64,000 nt of DNA, taken from NCBI GenBank assembly GCA_965230495.1, contig CBDDLC010000002.1, forward strand, positions 124,001 through 188,000, read 5' to 3'. A model generated the notes under the pieces. The model saw only the letters and a program-made list of their open reading frames with translations. It was not told where the DNA came from and made no database searches. Within the stretch, counting starts at the first letter, position 1. The number at the start of each line of letters is the position of its first letter. Below are positions 63,186 to 64,000 of this stretch, piece after piece. Source of the stretch: JACJYM01 sp965230495. Its GTDB lineage: Bacteria > Bacteroidota > Bacteroidia > Chitinophagales > Saprospiraceae. Position numbers and translations under genes: made by a program.

Positions 63186-63757
63186 TGTTGACTGACTAAT
63201 TGTAAAAAGTTTTGAATTATTATATTTCCGCTTTTGGTTAGTATACTTTCCGGATGAAATTGTAACCCATAAAGTTTCATAGAGTTGTTTTCTATAGCCA
63301 TGATACTTTTATCTTCTTCTGATACAGCAGTAACTTGAATCAAGTCAGTAAGAGTTTCAGGATTTATCGTCCAAGAGTGATACCGACCAACGGAAATACT
63401 TTTTTCGAGTCCTTTAAAAACTAGAGACTTTCTTAATTCAATAGATGATTCGACTCCGTGATAAACCTTTTGCATGTTAATGAGGTCTGCACCAAGATGT
63501 TCTGCTATGGCTTGATGTCCGAGACAAACACCTAAAATGGGAATTTTACCGGCACAATAACTAATGATTTCAGGCATTCTTCCAGCTCCTTGAGGTATTC
63601 CAGGACCTGGTGAGAGGACAAGAGCGTCGTATACTAGACAATCTTCGGGAGTAATTTTATCATTTCTAACTACGTGTGTATTAGAGCAATACTTTTTGAT
63701 TATGTAAACCAAATTATAAGTAAAACTATCGTAATTATCTAAAACTAATATTTTCAT
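63182..63757 (-). CDS. trpG: Anthranilate synthase glutamine amidotransferase subunit
   Basis: A 191-residue class I glutaminase supplying ammonia to TrpE. MKILVLDNYDSFTYNLV, SPGPGIPQGAG, the nucleophile ILGVCLGHQAIAEHLG, GRYHSWTIN and the His-Glu pair in GLQFHPESILT are all clear. It may also serve aminodeoxychorismate synthase, as in other bacteria with one such subunit. It overlaps trpE and trpD by 4 nt each. Confidence 0.95.
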   Translation of the reverse strand: MKILVLDNYDSFTYNLVYIIKKYCSNTHVVRNDKITPEDCLVYDALVLSPGPGIPQGAGRMPEIISYCAGKIPILGVCLGHQAIAEHLGADLINMQKVYHGVESSIELRKSLVFKGLEKSISVGRYHSWTINPETLTDLIQVTAVSEEDKSIMAIENNSMKLYGLQFHPESILTKSGNIIIQNFLQLVSQQ

Positions 63758-64000
63758 TTCTGGCTTGCTTTTTTTATTGCTTTTCGTATAGCCCTTAATT
63801 TATTATTCACTTCGTTTAACTCGCCTTCAGGATGACTACCCGCCACGATTCCTGCTCCAGCCTGATAAATCAACATATTGTTTTTACTGAGTATGGATCT
63901 GATAATAATAGCGTGATTGACAGAGCCATCGAATCCCAAAAATCCTACAGCTCCACCATAAAAATTACGTGTGTCTTTTTCGTTTTTGGCTATTATTTTC
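63754..64000 (-). CDS. trpE: Anthranilate synthase component I, C-terminal end (runs off window)
   Basis: The frame is open to the right edge of the window, so only the last ~80 residues are seen. They carry the chorismate-binding-enzyme end motifs: FYGGAVGFLGFDGSVNHAII, then YQAGAGIVAGSHPEGELNEV (Mg2+ and chorismate site) and a helical end KLRAIRKAIKKAS. It starts the trp operon and its stop overlaps trpG by 4 nt, so component I and II are made in balance. The operon promoter and any attenuator lie outside the window. Confidence 0.93.
   Translation of the reverse strand, partial: KIIAKNEKDTRNFYGGAVGFLGFDGSVNHAIIIRSILSKNNMLIYQAGAGIVAGSHPEGELNEVNNKLRAIRKAIKKASQK

Noticed and set aside
1..64000. 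tRNA, rRNA, CRISPR or transposase genes
   Set aside because: The gaps between genes were read for T-arm-like strings, regular repeat-spacer arrays and DDE or recombinase motifs, and none was found.

Overview
The window is an AT-rich chromosomal segment of a Bacteroidota bacterium. The evidence is a type IX secretion sorting domain, carboxypeptidase-regulatory (CarboxypepD_reg) domains on TonB-dependent receptors and lipoproteins, DUF5723, DUF4783 and CotH/lamin-tail proteins, lipoproteins in place of many soluble periplasmic proteins, and TAnnTTTG-type promoter boxes. Dockerin-like TTFD motifs, a choice-of-anchor-B protein and paired ECF sigma/barrel genes would fit a Saprospiria-like member, but this placement is an inference. 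I see no phage, insertion sequence, CRISPR, rRNA or tRNA; the segment looks like ordinary chromosome with several small lineage-specific clusters.

Layout. 1-2428: TPR/SHOCT tail, CBS protein and POTRA/barrel protein in one operon. 2418-4558: methyltransferase with a flavin reductase. 4600-8348: rarA and a large outer-membrane barrel protein. 8345-11938: first ECF-sigma module (lipoprotein, sigma factor, membrane-anchored barrel protein). 12245-23652: DAHP synthase/chorismate mutase, exported beta-propeller proteins, an esterase, a DUF5723 pair, a phosphopantetheinyl transferase and small exported proteins. 23900-28832: gpmI, molybdenum-cofactor genes and mlaEF. 28931-33505: an SDR, then a tyrosine/homogentisate oxygenase cluster ending in queD. 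33570-36667: LolC/E-type permease operon. 36734-41993: tyrS, a di-heme peroxidase, DUF423, ung and a MATE transporter. 42097-53312: WYL-regulator cluster, AlkB-like hydroxylase, TonB receptor, three periplasmic TonB_C-like proteins, a tandem pair of cysteine-rich lipoproteins and a CotH/T9SS protein. 53450-54331: membrane-bound winged-helix regulator. 54564-57785: second ECF-sigma module. 57859-64000: trpE(partial)-G-D-C-F-B-A-aroF operon.

How it fits together. Aromatic amino-acid metabolism is covered from both ends: two type I-beta DAHP synthases with different fused regulatory parts feed chorismate, the translationally coupled trp operon makes tryptophan, and hppD-hmgA start the breakdown of tyrosine. 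Envelope functions dominate the rest. The two most distinctive systems are (a) two copies of a lipoprotein-ECF sigma-barrel module with matching candidate promoters, and (b) the 44-54 kb region, where TonB-receptor, TonB_C-like, cysteine-rich lipoprotein and membrane-regulator genes lie close together and may form an envelope sensing or metal/peptide uptake system. The tyrosyl-tRNA synthetase carries an unusual substitution in its HIGH motif.
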